Part shown: positions 17,133 through 25,599 of the stretch, in pieces
Position numbering within the stretch: the first letter of the stretch is position 1
Layout of the letters: every line of letters begins with the position of its first letter
Source: Pseudomonadota bacterium
GTDB taxonomy: Bacteria; Pseudomonadota; Gammaproteobacteria; Enterobacterales; Enterobacteriaceae
Assembly: GCA_018261615.1 (NCBI GenBank)
Contig: JAGTSE010000043.1
Location: 1-36,824 of the forward strand
Length of the DNA stretch: 36,824 bases
Direction: 5' to 3'
Made by a program: the position numbers and the translations under genes
Notes under the pieces: model-generated
Told to the model about the DNA's origin: nothing
The model's database searches: none
Seen by the model: only the letters and a program-made list of their open reading frames with translations

Positions 17133-17756
17133 GTGCTTAATAAACTCTCTCGACTGCTGGATGAAGCAGGTATTTTGTTGTCGGTTGAACAGCAGAAACA
17201 ACTGGTGGCCTATGTCGAACTACTCCACAAATGGAACAAGGCCTATAACCTGACCTCTGTGCGCGATCCGAACGAGATGCTCATCCGCCATATTCTCGAC
17301 AGCATCGTCGTCGCGCCGTACCTGGAAGGGACGCGTTTTATCGATGTTGGCACAGGGCCGGGTTTGCCGGGGATCCCGCTTTCGATCGTCCGTCCTGAAT
17401 CTCATTTCACGCTGCTCGATAGCCTGGGGAAACGAGTTCGTTTCTTACGCCAGGTACAGCATGAGCTGAAATTGAGCAACGTTGAGCCGGTTCAGAGCCG
17501 CGTTGAAGATTTCCCGTCCGAACCGCCATTCGACGGTGTGATTAGCCGCGCCTTTGCCTCGCTGAATGATATGGTGAACTGGTGCCACCATTTGCCGGGC
17601 GAAGAGGGGCGTTTCTACGCGCTGAAAGGGCTGGTACCCGAAGAAGAGATCGCACTTTTACCTGCGGAGTTATCCGTTGAAGCTATTGTTAAATTGAACG
17701 TTCCGCACCTGGAAGCCGAACGTCATCTGGTGATCGTTAAGCCAAATAAAGTTTAA
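17133..17756 (+). CDS. rsmG: 16S rRNA (guanine-527-N7)-methyltransferase RsmG
   Basis: A 207-residue SAM-dependent methyltransferase that methylates N7 of G527 in 16S rRNA; loss gives low-level streptomycin resistance in several bacteria. The SAM motif FIDVGTGPGLPGIPL is at about residues 69-83. The frame is open further upstream, but GTG at 17133 (VLNKLS) matches the E. coli GTG start and length and follows CAGG at good spacing. It is co-transcribed with mnmG (94-base gap). Confidence 0.95.
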   Translation: MLNKLSRLLDEAGILLSVEQQKQLVAYVELLHKWNKAYNLTSVRDPNEMLIRHILDSIVVAPYLEGTRFIDVGTGPGLPGIPLSIVRPESHFTLLDSLGKRVRFLRQVQHELKLSNVEPVQSRVEDFPSEPPFDGVISRAFASLNDMVNWCHHLPGEEGRFYALKGLVPEEEIALLPAELSVEAIVKLNVPHLEAERHLVIVKPNKV

Positions 17757-18373
17757 TTTTTATCAAAAAATGCATCTTTCGTGCTGTTGCTTAGATGTTA
17801 AAAAATGAAGGGAAAAAGGGCGATACGTTCAGTTACATTTCACCGTCTTGTTACCAGGATTGTTCTGACATTTAACGTCCAGAATTTAATTCATGGAAAT
17901 AATAGTCAACATCGAAAATATCAGCCCGCTAAAAGTCGGTAGGTAGAATGAAATTCGGATGTAAAATAATTATTATAAATGTCAATGAAAGGTTTTCGAT
18001 GTATAGGCGAGTGTTTTAAAAAGAGTTGTGATAAATCATCTTGAAGATCATAAAGTTGAAAAGGTGTGATTTCTTTGCGTGATTAACCCTGTAGACGTAT
18101 AAATGTTTAATTTGTGACCGAGTGCACGCTTTATCGTTGGGTTTTTGGTGTTATTCACACTTTTGCCCGACAGTTCACAGTTTCATCAAAAGTTTAAAAA
18201 TAGCGCTCGGGAAAAATATTTAAACATTTATTCACCTTTTTGCTACTTATTGTTTGAAATCACGGGGCCGCACCGTATAATTTGACCGCTTTTTGATGCT
18301 TGACTCCGGACCATAAAGAACGTTTTATACGACACGCGGCATACCTCAAAGGGAGCAGGAGTTAAGAAACGTC
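17757..18373. other. 617-base non-coding stretch between rsmG and atpI
   Basis: This A/T-rich stretch has no credible gene on either strand. Its right end holds the atp promoter (18254-18281) and the conserved leader of the atp mRNA. E. coli has a gap of similar size here. The middle part (about 17800-18200) shows no structure I can name; a TGTGATAAATCATC half-palindrome near 18027 is too weak to call. Confidence 0.8.
18254..18281 (+). promoter_or_regulatory. Main atp operon promoter
   Basis: TTGAAA (18254-18259) and TATAAT (18276-18281) have a 16-base spacer. The surrounding GGCCGCACCGTATAATTTG and the downstream GCTTTTTGATGCTTGACTC match the mapped E. coli atp promoter region. It lies about 90 bases before atpI. 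Confidence 0.85.
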
Positions 18374-18754
18374 ATGTCTGTGTCGCTTTATAGTCGAAAC
18401 GTTGCTCGCAAGCTTCTGCTTATTCAGTTTCTGGCGGTAATGGCAAGTGGATTGCTGTTTAGCCTCAAAGACCCCTTCTGGGGCATTTCCGCCGTGTGCG
18501 GAGGTATGGCAGTCTTACTGCCGAATATGTTTTTTATGATTTTTGCCTGGCGTCATCAGGCGCATACACCAGCTAAAGGCCGCGTGGCCTGGACCTTCGC
18601 CTTCGGTGAAGCGCTCAAGGTGTTGGTAACATTCTTGTTACTGGTGGTGGCGTTGGGGGTTTTTAAGGTGGCTTTTTTGCCGCTGATAGTCACGTGGGTT
18701 TCGGTGCTGGTTGTTCAGATACTGGCACCCGCTGTAATTAACAACAAAGGGTAA
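18374..18754 (+). CDS. atpI: ATP synthase accessory protein I
   Basis: A 126-residue inner-membrane protein with four predicted hydrophobic segments and a basic N-terminus, the same length as E. coli AtpI. It is non-essential; family work suggests a role in c-ring assembly or stability or in ion uptake for the ATP synthase. GGAGCAGGAG lies upstream and atpB follows after 8 bases. Confidence 0.95.
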   Translation: MSVSLYSRNVARKLLLIQFLAVMASGLLFSLKDPFWGISAVCGGMAVLLPNMFFMIFAWRHQAHTPAKGRVAWTFAFGEALKVLVTFLLLVVALGVFKVAFLPLIVTWVSVLVVQILAPAVINNKG

Positions 18755-18762
18755 GAGGCATC

Positions 18763-19581
<819 letters not shown>

Positions 19582-19599
19582 TTTTTAACAACACTACTA

Positions 19600-19629
19600 C
19601 GTTTTAACTGAAACAAACTGGAGACTGTC
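19600..19629 (+). promoter_or_regulatory. atpE translational enhancer and ribosome-binding site
   Basis: The U- and A-rich GTTTTAACTGAAACAAAC followed by GGAG, just before the atpE ATG, matches the E. coli atpE initiation region known for very efficient translation. It explains how one gene in the operon yields the roughly ten c subunits needed per enzyme. Confidence 0.8.
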
Positions 19630-19869
<240 letters not shown>

Positions 19870-19927
19870 TAAGGGTTGCTTTACAAGCAATTGTTTAGAA
19901 CGTTAACCAGATAAGAGGCATTGTGCT

Positions 19928-20398
19928 GTGAATCTAAACGCAACAATCCTCGGCCAGGCCATCGCGTTTGTCCTGTTCGTTCTGTTCTGCATGAAGTATG
20001 TATGGCCGCCGTTAATGGCTGCCATCGAAAAACGTCAGAAAGAAATTGCTGACGGTCTTGCTTCCGCAGAACGAGCTAAAAAGGATTTGGATCTTGCACA
20101 GGCCAATGCGACCGACCAGCTGAAAAAAGCGAAAGCTGAAGCTCAGGTTATCATTGAACAGGCGAACAAACGCCGTGCTCAGATCCTGGACGAAGCGAAA
20201 GCAGAAGCCGAGCAGGAACGTAACAAAATTGTCGCGCAGGCGCAGGTTGAAATCGATGCCGAGCGTAAACGTGCGCGCGAAGAGCTGCGTAAACAGGTGG
20301 CTCTGCTGGCAGTTGCTGGCGCCGAGAAGATCATCGAACGTTCCGTGGATGAAGCTGCTAACAGCGACATCGTGAATAAACTGGTCGCTGAACTGTAA
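19928..20398 (+). CDS. atpF: ATP synthase F0 subunit b
   Basis: A 156-residue peripheral stalk subunit. A single N-terminal membrane helix (about 5-25) is followed by a long charged, alanine-rich coiled coil that dimerises and ends at subunit delta. It starts with GTG at 19928, preceded by AAGAGGC, as in E. coli. atpH follows after 13 bases. Confidence 0.97.
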   Translation: MNLNATILGQAIAFVLFVLFCMKYVWPPLMAAIEKRQKEIADGLASAERAKKDLDLAQANATDQLKKAKAEAQVIIEQANKRRAQILDEAKAEAEQERNKIVAQAQVEIDAERKRAREELRKQVALLAVAGAEKIIERSVDEAANSDIVNKLVAEL

Positions 20399-20411
20399 GG
20401 AGGAGGGGCCG

Positions 20412-20945
20412 ATGTCTGAATTTGTAACGGTAGCTCGCCCCTACGCCAAAGCAGCTTTTGACTTTGCCGTCGAAAACCAGAGCGTTGACCGCTGGCAGGA
20501 TATGCTGGCGTTCGCTGCCGAGGTGACGAAAAATGAACACATGGCCGAGCTTATCTCTGGTGCTTTAGCGCCGGAAACGCTCGCTAAGTCGTTTATCGCA
20601 GTCTGTGGGGAGCAACTTGACGACAAAGGTCAGAACCTGATTCGGGTGATGGCTGAAAATGGTCGTATCAAGGTGCTTCCTGATGTTCTTGAGCAGTTTA
20701 TTCAATTGCGTGCAGCCAGCGAGGCTATTGCAGAAGTCGATGTGACTTCTGCTACTGCACTGAGTGAAGAACAGCTTTCGAAAATCAGCGCAGCGATGGA
20801 AAAACGTCTGTCACGCAAAGTGAAGCTGAATTGCAATATCGATAAGTCTGTAATGGCAGGCGTAATCATCCGTGCGGGTGATATGGTCATTGATGGCAGC
20901 GTTCGCGGCCGTCTTGAGCGCCTTGCAGACGTCTTGCAGTCTTAA
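20412..20945 (+). CDS. atpH: ATP synthase F1 subunit delta
   Basis: A 177-residue subunit that links the b dimer to the top of the alpha-beta hexamer. The N-terminal helical domain (FVTVARPYAKAAFDFA) and the C-terminal MAGVIIRAGDMVIDGSVRGRL signature of the OSCP/delta family are intact. AAGGAGGAGGGG provides a very strong ribosome-binding site. Confidence 0.97.
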   Translation: MSEFVTVARPYAKAAFDFAVENQSVDRWQDMLAFAAEVTKNEHMAELISGALAPETLAKSFIAVCGEQLDDKGQNLIRVMAENGRIKVLPDVLEQFIQLRAASEAIAEVDVTSATALSEEQLSKISAAMEKRLSRKVKLNCNIDKSVMAGVIIRAGDMVIDGSVRGRLERLADVLQS

Positions 20946-20957
20946 GGGGACTGGAGC

Positions 20958-22499
20958 ATGCAACTGAATTCCACCGAAATCAGCGAACTGATCAAGCAGC
21001 GCATTGCTCAGTTCAGTGTTGTGAGTGAAGCTCACAACGAAGGTACTATTGTTTCTGTAAGCGACGGTGTTATCCGTATCCACGGCCTGGCCGATTGTAT
21101 GCAGGGTGAAATGATCTCCCTGCCGGGTAACCGTTACGCTATCGCACTGAACCTGGAGCGAGACTCCGTTGGTGCAGTTGTGATGGGTCCGTATGCTGAC
21201 CTTGCCGAAGGTATGAAGGTTAAGTGTACTGGCCGTATTCTTGAAGTTCCGGTCGGCCGCGGCCTGCTGGGTCGAGTGGTGAACACCCTGGGTGCGCCAA
21301 TCGACGGTAAAGGTTCGGTTGATAATGACGGTTTTGCTGCTGTCGAATCTATCGCACCGGGCGTTATCGATCGTCAGTCCGTTGATCAGCCGGTACAGAC
21401 CGGTTACAAATCCGTTGACGCCATGATCCCAATCGGTCGTGGCCAGCGTGAATTGATCATCGGCGACCGTCAGACCGGTAAAACTGCACTGGCAATTGAT
21501 GCCATCATCAACCAGCGCGATTCCGGCATTAAATGTATCTACGTTGCTATCGGCCAGAAAGCGTCCACCATTTCTAACGTGGTGCGTAAGCTGGAAGAGC
21601 ACGGTGCGCTGTCTAACACCATCGTTGTCGTGGCAACCGCGTCTGAATCCGCTGCACTGCAATATCTGGCTCCGTATGCTGGTTGCGCAATGGGCGAATA
21701 TTTCCGCGATCGCGGCGAAGATGCGCTGATCATTTATGATGACCTGTCTAAACAGGCTGTCGCATACCGCCAGATCTCCCTTCTGCTCCGTCGTCCGCCT
21801 GGACGTGAAGCATTCCCGGGCGACGTATTCTACCTCCACTCCCGTCTGCTGGAACGTGCTGCGCGCGTTAACGTGGAATACGTTGAAAGCTTCACTAAAG
21901 GTGAAGTGAAAGGTAAAACCGGTTCTCTGACCGCGCTGCCGATTATCGAAACGCAAGCTGGTGACGTTTCCGCGTTCGTTCCGACCAACGTAATTTCTAT
22001 TACCGATGGTCAGATCTTCCTGGAATCCAACCTGTTTAACGCCGGTATTCGTCCTGCGGTAAACCCGGGTATTTCCGTATCCCGTGTAGGTGGTGCAGCG
22101 CAGACCAAGATCATGAAAAAACTGTCCGGTGGTATTCGTACTGCTCTGGCACAGTATCGTGAACTGGCAGCGTTCTCTCAGTTTGCTTCCGACCTTGACG
22201 ATGCAACCCGTAAACAACTCGACCACGGTCAGAAAGTGACCGAGTTGCTGAAACAGAAACAGTATGCGCCGATGTCTGTCGCGCAGCAGGCTCTGGTTCT
22301 GTTCGCGGCTGAACGCGGTTACCTGGCGGATGTTGAACTGGCGAAAATCGGTAGCTTTGAAGCCGCTTTGCTGGCTTACGTTGACCGTGACCACGCTCCG
22401 CTGATGCAAGAGATCAACCAGACCGGTGGCTATAACGACGAGATCGAAGGCAAGCTGAAAGGCATCCTCGACTCCTTTAAAGCAACCCAGTCCTGGTAA
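20958..22499 (+). CDS. atpA: ATP synthase F1 subunit alpha
   Basis: A 513-residue non-catalytic nucleotide-binding subunit. Walker A GDRQTGKT is at about 169-176, and the arginine finger lies in the conserved PAVNPGISVSRVGGAAQ segment. Length equals that of E. coli. A perfect hairpin follows before atpG. Confidence 0.98.
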   Translation: MQLNSTEISELIKQRIAQFSVVSEAHNEGTIVSVSDGVIRIHGLADCMQGEMISLPGNRYAIALNLERDSVGAVVMGPYADLAEGMKVKCTGRILEVPVGRGLLGRVVNTLGAPIDGKGSVDNDGFAAVESIAPGVIDRQSVDQPVQTGYKSVDAMIPIGRGQRELIIGDRQTGKTALAIDAIINQRDSGIKCIYVAIGQKASTISNVVRKLEEHGALSNTIVVVATASESAALQYLAPYAGCAMGEYFRDRGEDALIIYDDLSKQAVAYRQISLLLRRPPGREAFPGDVFYLHSRLLERAARVNVEYVESFTKGEVKGKTGSLTALPIIETQAGDVSAFVPTNVISITDGQIFLESNLFNAGIRPAVNPGISVSRVGGAAQTKIMKKLSGGIRTALAQYRELAAFSQFASDLDDATRKQLDHGQKVTELLKQKQYAPMSVAQQALVLFAAERGYLADVELAKIGSFEAALLAYVDRDHAPLMQEINQTGGYNDEIEGKLKGILDSFKATQSW

Positions 22500-22505
22500 C
22501 GTCTG

Positions 22506-22529
22506 GCGGCTTGCCTTAGGGCAAGCCGC
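22506..22529 (+). other. Perfect stem-loop in the atpA-atpG gap
   Basis: GCGGCTTGCC and GGCAAGCCGC form a perfect 10-base-pair stem closed by TTAG. The T-run needed for termination is missing. The same hairpin is present in E. coli as I recall it, and it probably affects mRNA stability or lowers atpG expression relative to atpA, matching the 1:3 stoichiometry (inference). Confidence 0.8.
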
Positions 22530-22549
22530 AAGGCATTGAGGAGAAGCTC

Positions 22550-23413
22550 ATGGCCGGCGCAAAAGAGATACGTAGTAAGATCGCAAGCGTCCAGAACACG
22601 CAAAAGATCACTAAAGCGATGGAGATGGTCGCCGCTTCCAAAATGCGTAAATCGCAGGACAGAATGGCGGCCAGCCGTCCTTATGCAGATACCATGCGCA
22701 AAGTGATTGGTCACCTTGCTCACGGTAATCTGGAATATAAGCACCCTTACCTGGAAGAACGCGACGTTAAACGCGTGGGCTACCTGGTGGTGTCGACCGA
22801 CCGTGGTCTGTGTGGCGGCTTGAACATTAACCTGTTCAAAAAACTGCTGGCGGATATGAAAGCATGGTCCGATAAAGGCGTTCAGAGCGAACTCGCAATG
22901 ATCGGCTCAAAGGGCGTAGCGTTCTTTAATTCCGTCGGCACGAAAATTGTCGCGCAGGTGACAGGTATGGGGGATAACCCTTCCCTGTCCGAACTGATTG
23001 GACCGGTAAAAGTGATGTTGCAGGCCTATGACGAAGGCCGTCTGGACAAGCTTTATATTGTCAGCAACAAATTTATCAACACCATGTCTCAGGTGCCAAC
23101 CATCACCCAACTGCTGCCGCTGCCGGCTTCAGAGGATGAAGGCTTGAAGCATAAAGCCTGGGATTATCTGTATGAACCAGACCCGAAAGCGCTGCTGGAT
23201 ACTCTGCTGCGTCGCTACGTCGAGTCTCAGGTTTATCAGGGTGTTGTGGAAAACCTGGCCAGCGAGCAGGCCGCACGTATGGTGGCGATGAAAGCCGCAA
23301 CCGATAATGGTGGCAGCCTGATTAAAGAGCTGCAGTTGGTATACAACAAGGCTCGTCAGGCCAGCATTACTCAGGAACTCACCGAGATCGTCGGTGGTGC
23401 ATCCGCGGTATAA
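22550..23413 (+). CDS. atpG: ATP synthase F1 subunit gamma
   Basis: A 287-residue central rotor shaft. The N-terminal helix (AGAKEIRSKIASVQNTQKIT KAMEMVA region) and the C-terminal helix ending QELTEIVGGA form the coiled coil inside the alpha-beta ring. The conserved DRGLCGGLN is near residue 84. GAGGAG provides the ribosome-binding site. Confidence 0.98.
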   Translation: MAGAKEIRSKIASVQNTQKITKAMEMVAASKMRKSQDRMAASRPYADTMRKVIGHLAHGNLEYKHPYLEERDVKRVGYLVVSTDRGLCGGLNINLFKKLLADMKAWSDKGVQSELAMIGSKGVAFFNSVGTKIVAQVTGMGDNPSLSELIGPVKVMLQAYDEGRLDKLYIVSNKFINTMSQVPTITQLLPLPASEDEGLKHKAWDYLYEPDPKALLDTLLRRYVESQVYQGVVENLASEQAARMVAMKAATDNGGSLIKELQLVYNKARQASITQELTEIVGGASAV

Positions 23414-23439
23414 CCAGGTTAATTCGTAGAGGATTCAAG

Positions 23440-24822
23440 ATGGCTACTGGAAAAATTGTCCAGGTAATCGGCGCCGTGGTTGACGTCGAATTCCCTCAGG
23501 ATGCCGTACCGCGTGTGTACGATGCTCTTGAGGTGCAAAATGGTAATGATCGTCTGGTGCTGGAAGTTCAGCAGCAGCTCGGCGGCGGTATCGTACGTAC
23601 CATCGCAATGGGTTCCTCCGACGGTCTGCGTCGCGGTCTGGAAGTGAAAGACCTCGAGCACCCGATCGAAGTCCCGGTAGGTAAAGCAACACTGGGTCGT
23701 ATCATGAACGTACTGGGTGAACCAGTAGACATGAAAGGCGACATCGGTGAAGAAGAGCGTTGGGCTATCCACCGCGCAGCACCGACCTATGAAGAGTTGT
23801 CAAACTCTCAGGAACTGCTGGAAACCGGCATCAAAGTTATCGACCTGATGTGTCCGTTTGCCAAGGGCGGTAAAGTCGGTCTGTTCGGTGGTGCGGGCGT
23901 AGGTAAAACCGTAAACATGATGGAGCTGATTCGTAACATCGCGATCGAGCACTCCGGTTACTCTGTGTTTGCGGGTGTGGGTGAACGTACTCGTGAGGGT
24001 AACGACTTCTACCACGAAATGACCGATTCCAACGTTATCGACAAAGTATCCCTGGTGTATGGCCAGATGAACGAGCCGCCGGGAAACCGTCTGCGCGTTG
24101 CGCTGACCGGTCTGACCATGGCAGAGAAATTCCGTGACGAAGGTCGTGACGTTCTGCTGTTCGTCGACAACATCTATCGTTATACCCTCGCCGGTACTGA
24201 AGTATCCGCACTGCTGGGCCGTATGCCTTCAGCGGTAGGTTACCAGCCGACGCTGGCAGAAGAGATGGGCGTGCTTCAGGAGCGTATTACCTCCACCAAA
24301 ACCGGCTCCATCACCTCTGTTCAGGCGGTATACGTACCTGCGGATGACTTGACTGACCCGTCTCCGGCAACCACCTTTGCGCACCTTGACGCAACCGTGG
24401 TACTGAGCCGTCAGATCGCGTCTCTGGGTATCTACCCGGCCGTTGACCCGCTGGATTCCACCAGCCGTCAGTTGGATCCGCTGGTTGTTGGCCAGGAACA
24501 CTATGATGTTGCGCGTGGCGTTCAGTCTCTGCTGCAACGTTATCAGGAACTGAAAGACATCATCGCCATCCTCGGTATGGATGAACTGTCTGAAGACGAC
24601 AAACTGGTGGTAGCTCGCGCGCGTAAGATCCAGCGCTTCCTGTCCCAGCCGTTCTTCGTAGCAGAAGTATTCACCGGCTCTCCGGGCAAATACGTTTCCC
24701 TGAAAGATACCATCCGTGGCTTTAAAGGCATCATGGAAGGCGAATACGATCACCTGCCGGAGCAGGCGTTCTACATGGTCGGTTCCATCGACGAAGTCGT
24801 GGAAAAAGCCAAAAAACTTTAA
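23440..24822 (+). CDS. atpD: ATP synthase F1 subunit beta (catalytic)
   Basis: A 460-residue catalytic subunit. Walker A GGAGVGKT carries the catalytic lysine (residue 156 counting Met). GERTREGND carries the general-base glutamate, and DELSEDDKL is the DELSEED lever region, here with D for the second E. Length equals that of E. coli. Confidence 0.98.
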   Translation: MATGKIVQVIGAVVDVEFPQDAVPRVYDALEVQNGNDRLVLEVQQQLGGGIVRTIAMGSSDGLRRGLEVKDLEHPIEVPVGKATLGRIMNVLGEPVDMKGDIGEEERWAIHRAAPTYEELSNSQELLETGIKVIDLMCPFAKGGKVGLFGGAGVGKTVNMMELIRNIAIEHSGYSVFAGVGERTREGNDFYHEMTDSNVIDKVSLVYGQMNEPPGNRLRVALTGLTMAEKFRDEGRDVLLFVDNIYRYTLAGTEVSALLGRMPSAVGYQPTLAEEMGVLQERITSTKTGSITSVQAVYVPADDLTDPSPATTFAHLDATVVLSRQIASLGIYPAVDPLDSTSRQLDPLVVGQEHYDVARGVQSLLQRYQELKDIIAILGMDELSEDDKLVVARARKIQRFLSQPFFVAEVFTGSPGKYVSLKDTIRGFKGIMEGEYDHLPEQAFYMVGSIDEVVEKAKKL

Positions 24823-24842
24823 CGCCTTAATCGGAGGGTGAT

Positions 24843-25262
24843 ATGGCAATGACTTACCACCTGGACGTCGTCAGCGCAGAGTTACAAATGTTCTCTGGTC
24901 TGGTCGAAAAAATCCAGGTAACGGGTAGTGAAGGTGAACTGGGGATTTACCCGGGTCACGCGCCGCTACTCACCGCCATTAAGCCTGGTATGATCCGCAT
25001 CGTGAAACAGCACGGTCATGAAGAGTTTATCTATCTGTCCGGCGGCATACTTGAAGTGCAGCCTGGCACCGTGACCGTTCTGGCTGATACTGCTATTCGT
25101 GGTCAGGATCTCGACGAAGCGCGAGCCCTGGAATCGAAACGCAAAGCAGAAGAGCATATTAAATCTTCTCACGGTGACGTGGATTACGCTCAGGCGTCTG
25201 CGGAACTGGCGAAAGCTATCGCGAAACTGCGTGTTATCGAGTTGACCAAAAAAGCGATGTAA
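24843..25262 (+). CDS. atpC: ATP synthase F1 subunit epsilon
   Basis: A 139-residue rotor subunit and intrinsic inhibitor. It has an N-terminal beta-sandwich (1-85, with GSEGELGIYPGHAPLLT) and a two-helix C-terminal domain that can extend into F1 and block ATP hydrolysis. It is the last gene of the operon, 20 bases after atpD, followed at once by a terminator. Confidence 0.97.
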   Translation: MAMTYHLDVVSAELQMFSGLVEKIQVTGSEGELGIYPGHAPLLTAIKPGMIRIVKQHGHEEFIYLSGGILEVQPGTVTVLADTAIRGQDLDEARALESKRKAEEHIKSSHGDVDYAQASAELAKAIAKLRVIELTKKAM

Positions 25263-25280
25263 CACCGGCTTGAACCTAAA

Positions 25281-25312
25281 AAGCCAGTCTGGTTTCCAGG
25301 CTGGTTTTTTTT
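25281..25312 (+). terminator. atp operon terminator
   Basis: CCAGTCTGG and CCAGGCTGG pair as a 9-base stem (one G-T wobble) with a TTT loop, extended by A-T pairs and followed by a run of eight T. It is a standard intrinsic terminator 18 bases after the atpC stop. Confidence 0.9.
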
Positions 25313-25360
25313 ATGGCTGTGTTTCAGAAAAAGTAGAACTGAAAATATGTTTTATTATTT

Positions 25361-25376
25361 TGTGATATTAATCACA
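25361..25376. promoter_or_regulatory. CRP-type palindrome 1 downstream of atpC
   Basis: TGTGATATTAATCACA fits the CRP consensus TGTGA-N6-TCACA in all ten conserved positions. Its inner GAT-N4-ATC also resembles an FNR site, so CRP is favoured but FNR is possible. It lies 104 bases before the small ORF at 25465. Confidence 0.8.
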
Positions 25377-25417
25377 AAAATATTGATCGGTTAAAAAATG
25401 AGGCGTAGACTTATTTT

Positions 25418-25433
25418 TGTGATGTAAATCACA
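25418..25433. promoter_or_regulatory. CRP-type palindrome 2 before the small ORF
   Basis: TGTGATGTAAATCACA is a second perfect CRP-type palindrome, centred 57 bases from the first and 31 bases before the small ORF start codon. Two perfect sites so close together are unlikely by chance in a non-regulatory spacer. Confidence 0.8.
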
Positions 25434-25464
25434 GAAAAATACTCTCACTTATCAGGACACCATC

Positions 25465-25536
25465 ATGAAACTGATCAATAAAATCATCGCTCTTTTCAGC
25501 AACATGAATATCTCTTTCGGTACGTTCAACCACTAA
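25465..25536 (+). CDS. Putative 23-residue small protein downstream of twin CRP sites
   Basis: The ORF begins MKLINKIIALFSNM and ends GTFNH. ATCAGGAC provides an AGGA ribosome-binding site 9 bases before the ATG. The N-terminal half is a basic, hydrophobic, possibly amphipathic helix of the kind seen in small membrane-associated bacterial proteins. The arrangement of a CRP-controlled region, a very short ORF and a hairpin at 25554-25592 could also be a dual-function small RNA; E. coli AzuCR is an analogy, not a demonstrated homologue. I do not recognise the family. It is supported by context only. Confidence 0.5.
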   Translation: MKLINKIIALFSNMNISFGTFNH

Positions 25537-25553
25537 TGTGCTGATATGCTGAG

Positions 25554-25592
25554 TGGCGCCGCGCTTACCGTTGTATGATAAGCGAAGCGCCA
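25554..25592. repeat. REP-type hairpin between the small ORF and the pectate lyase gene
   Basis: TGGCGCCGCGCTTA (25554-25567) pairs with TAAGCGAAGCGCCA (25579-25592) in 12 of 14 positions. GCGCTTA and AAGCGAAGCGCCAT are the usual core words of enterobacterial REP elements. It lies between two convergent genes and ends 8 bases before the pectate lyase stop codon, so it may terminate or stabilise both transcripts. Confidence 0.7.
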
Positions 25593-25599
25593 TCTGGCA

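Noticed and set aside
17893..17946. A 17-codon ORF in the rsmG-atpI gap
   Set aside because: No ribosome-binding site at suitable spacing and no promoter or hairpin context; short ORFs are expected by chance in A/T-rich spacer.
20811..22409. A 532-codon open frame on the minus strand opposite atpA and atpH
   Set aside because: It lies wholly opposite strongly conserved genes, has a low-complexity Arg/His/Gln/Asn-rich translation typical of antisense frames, and no ribosome-binding site or promoter. It is a codon-bias shadow.
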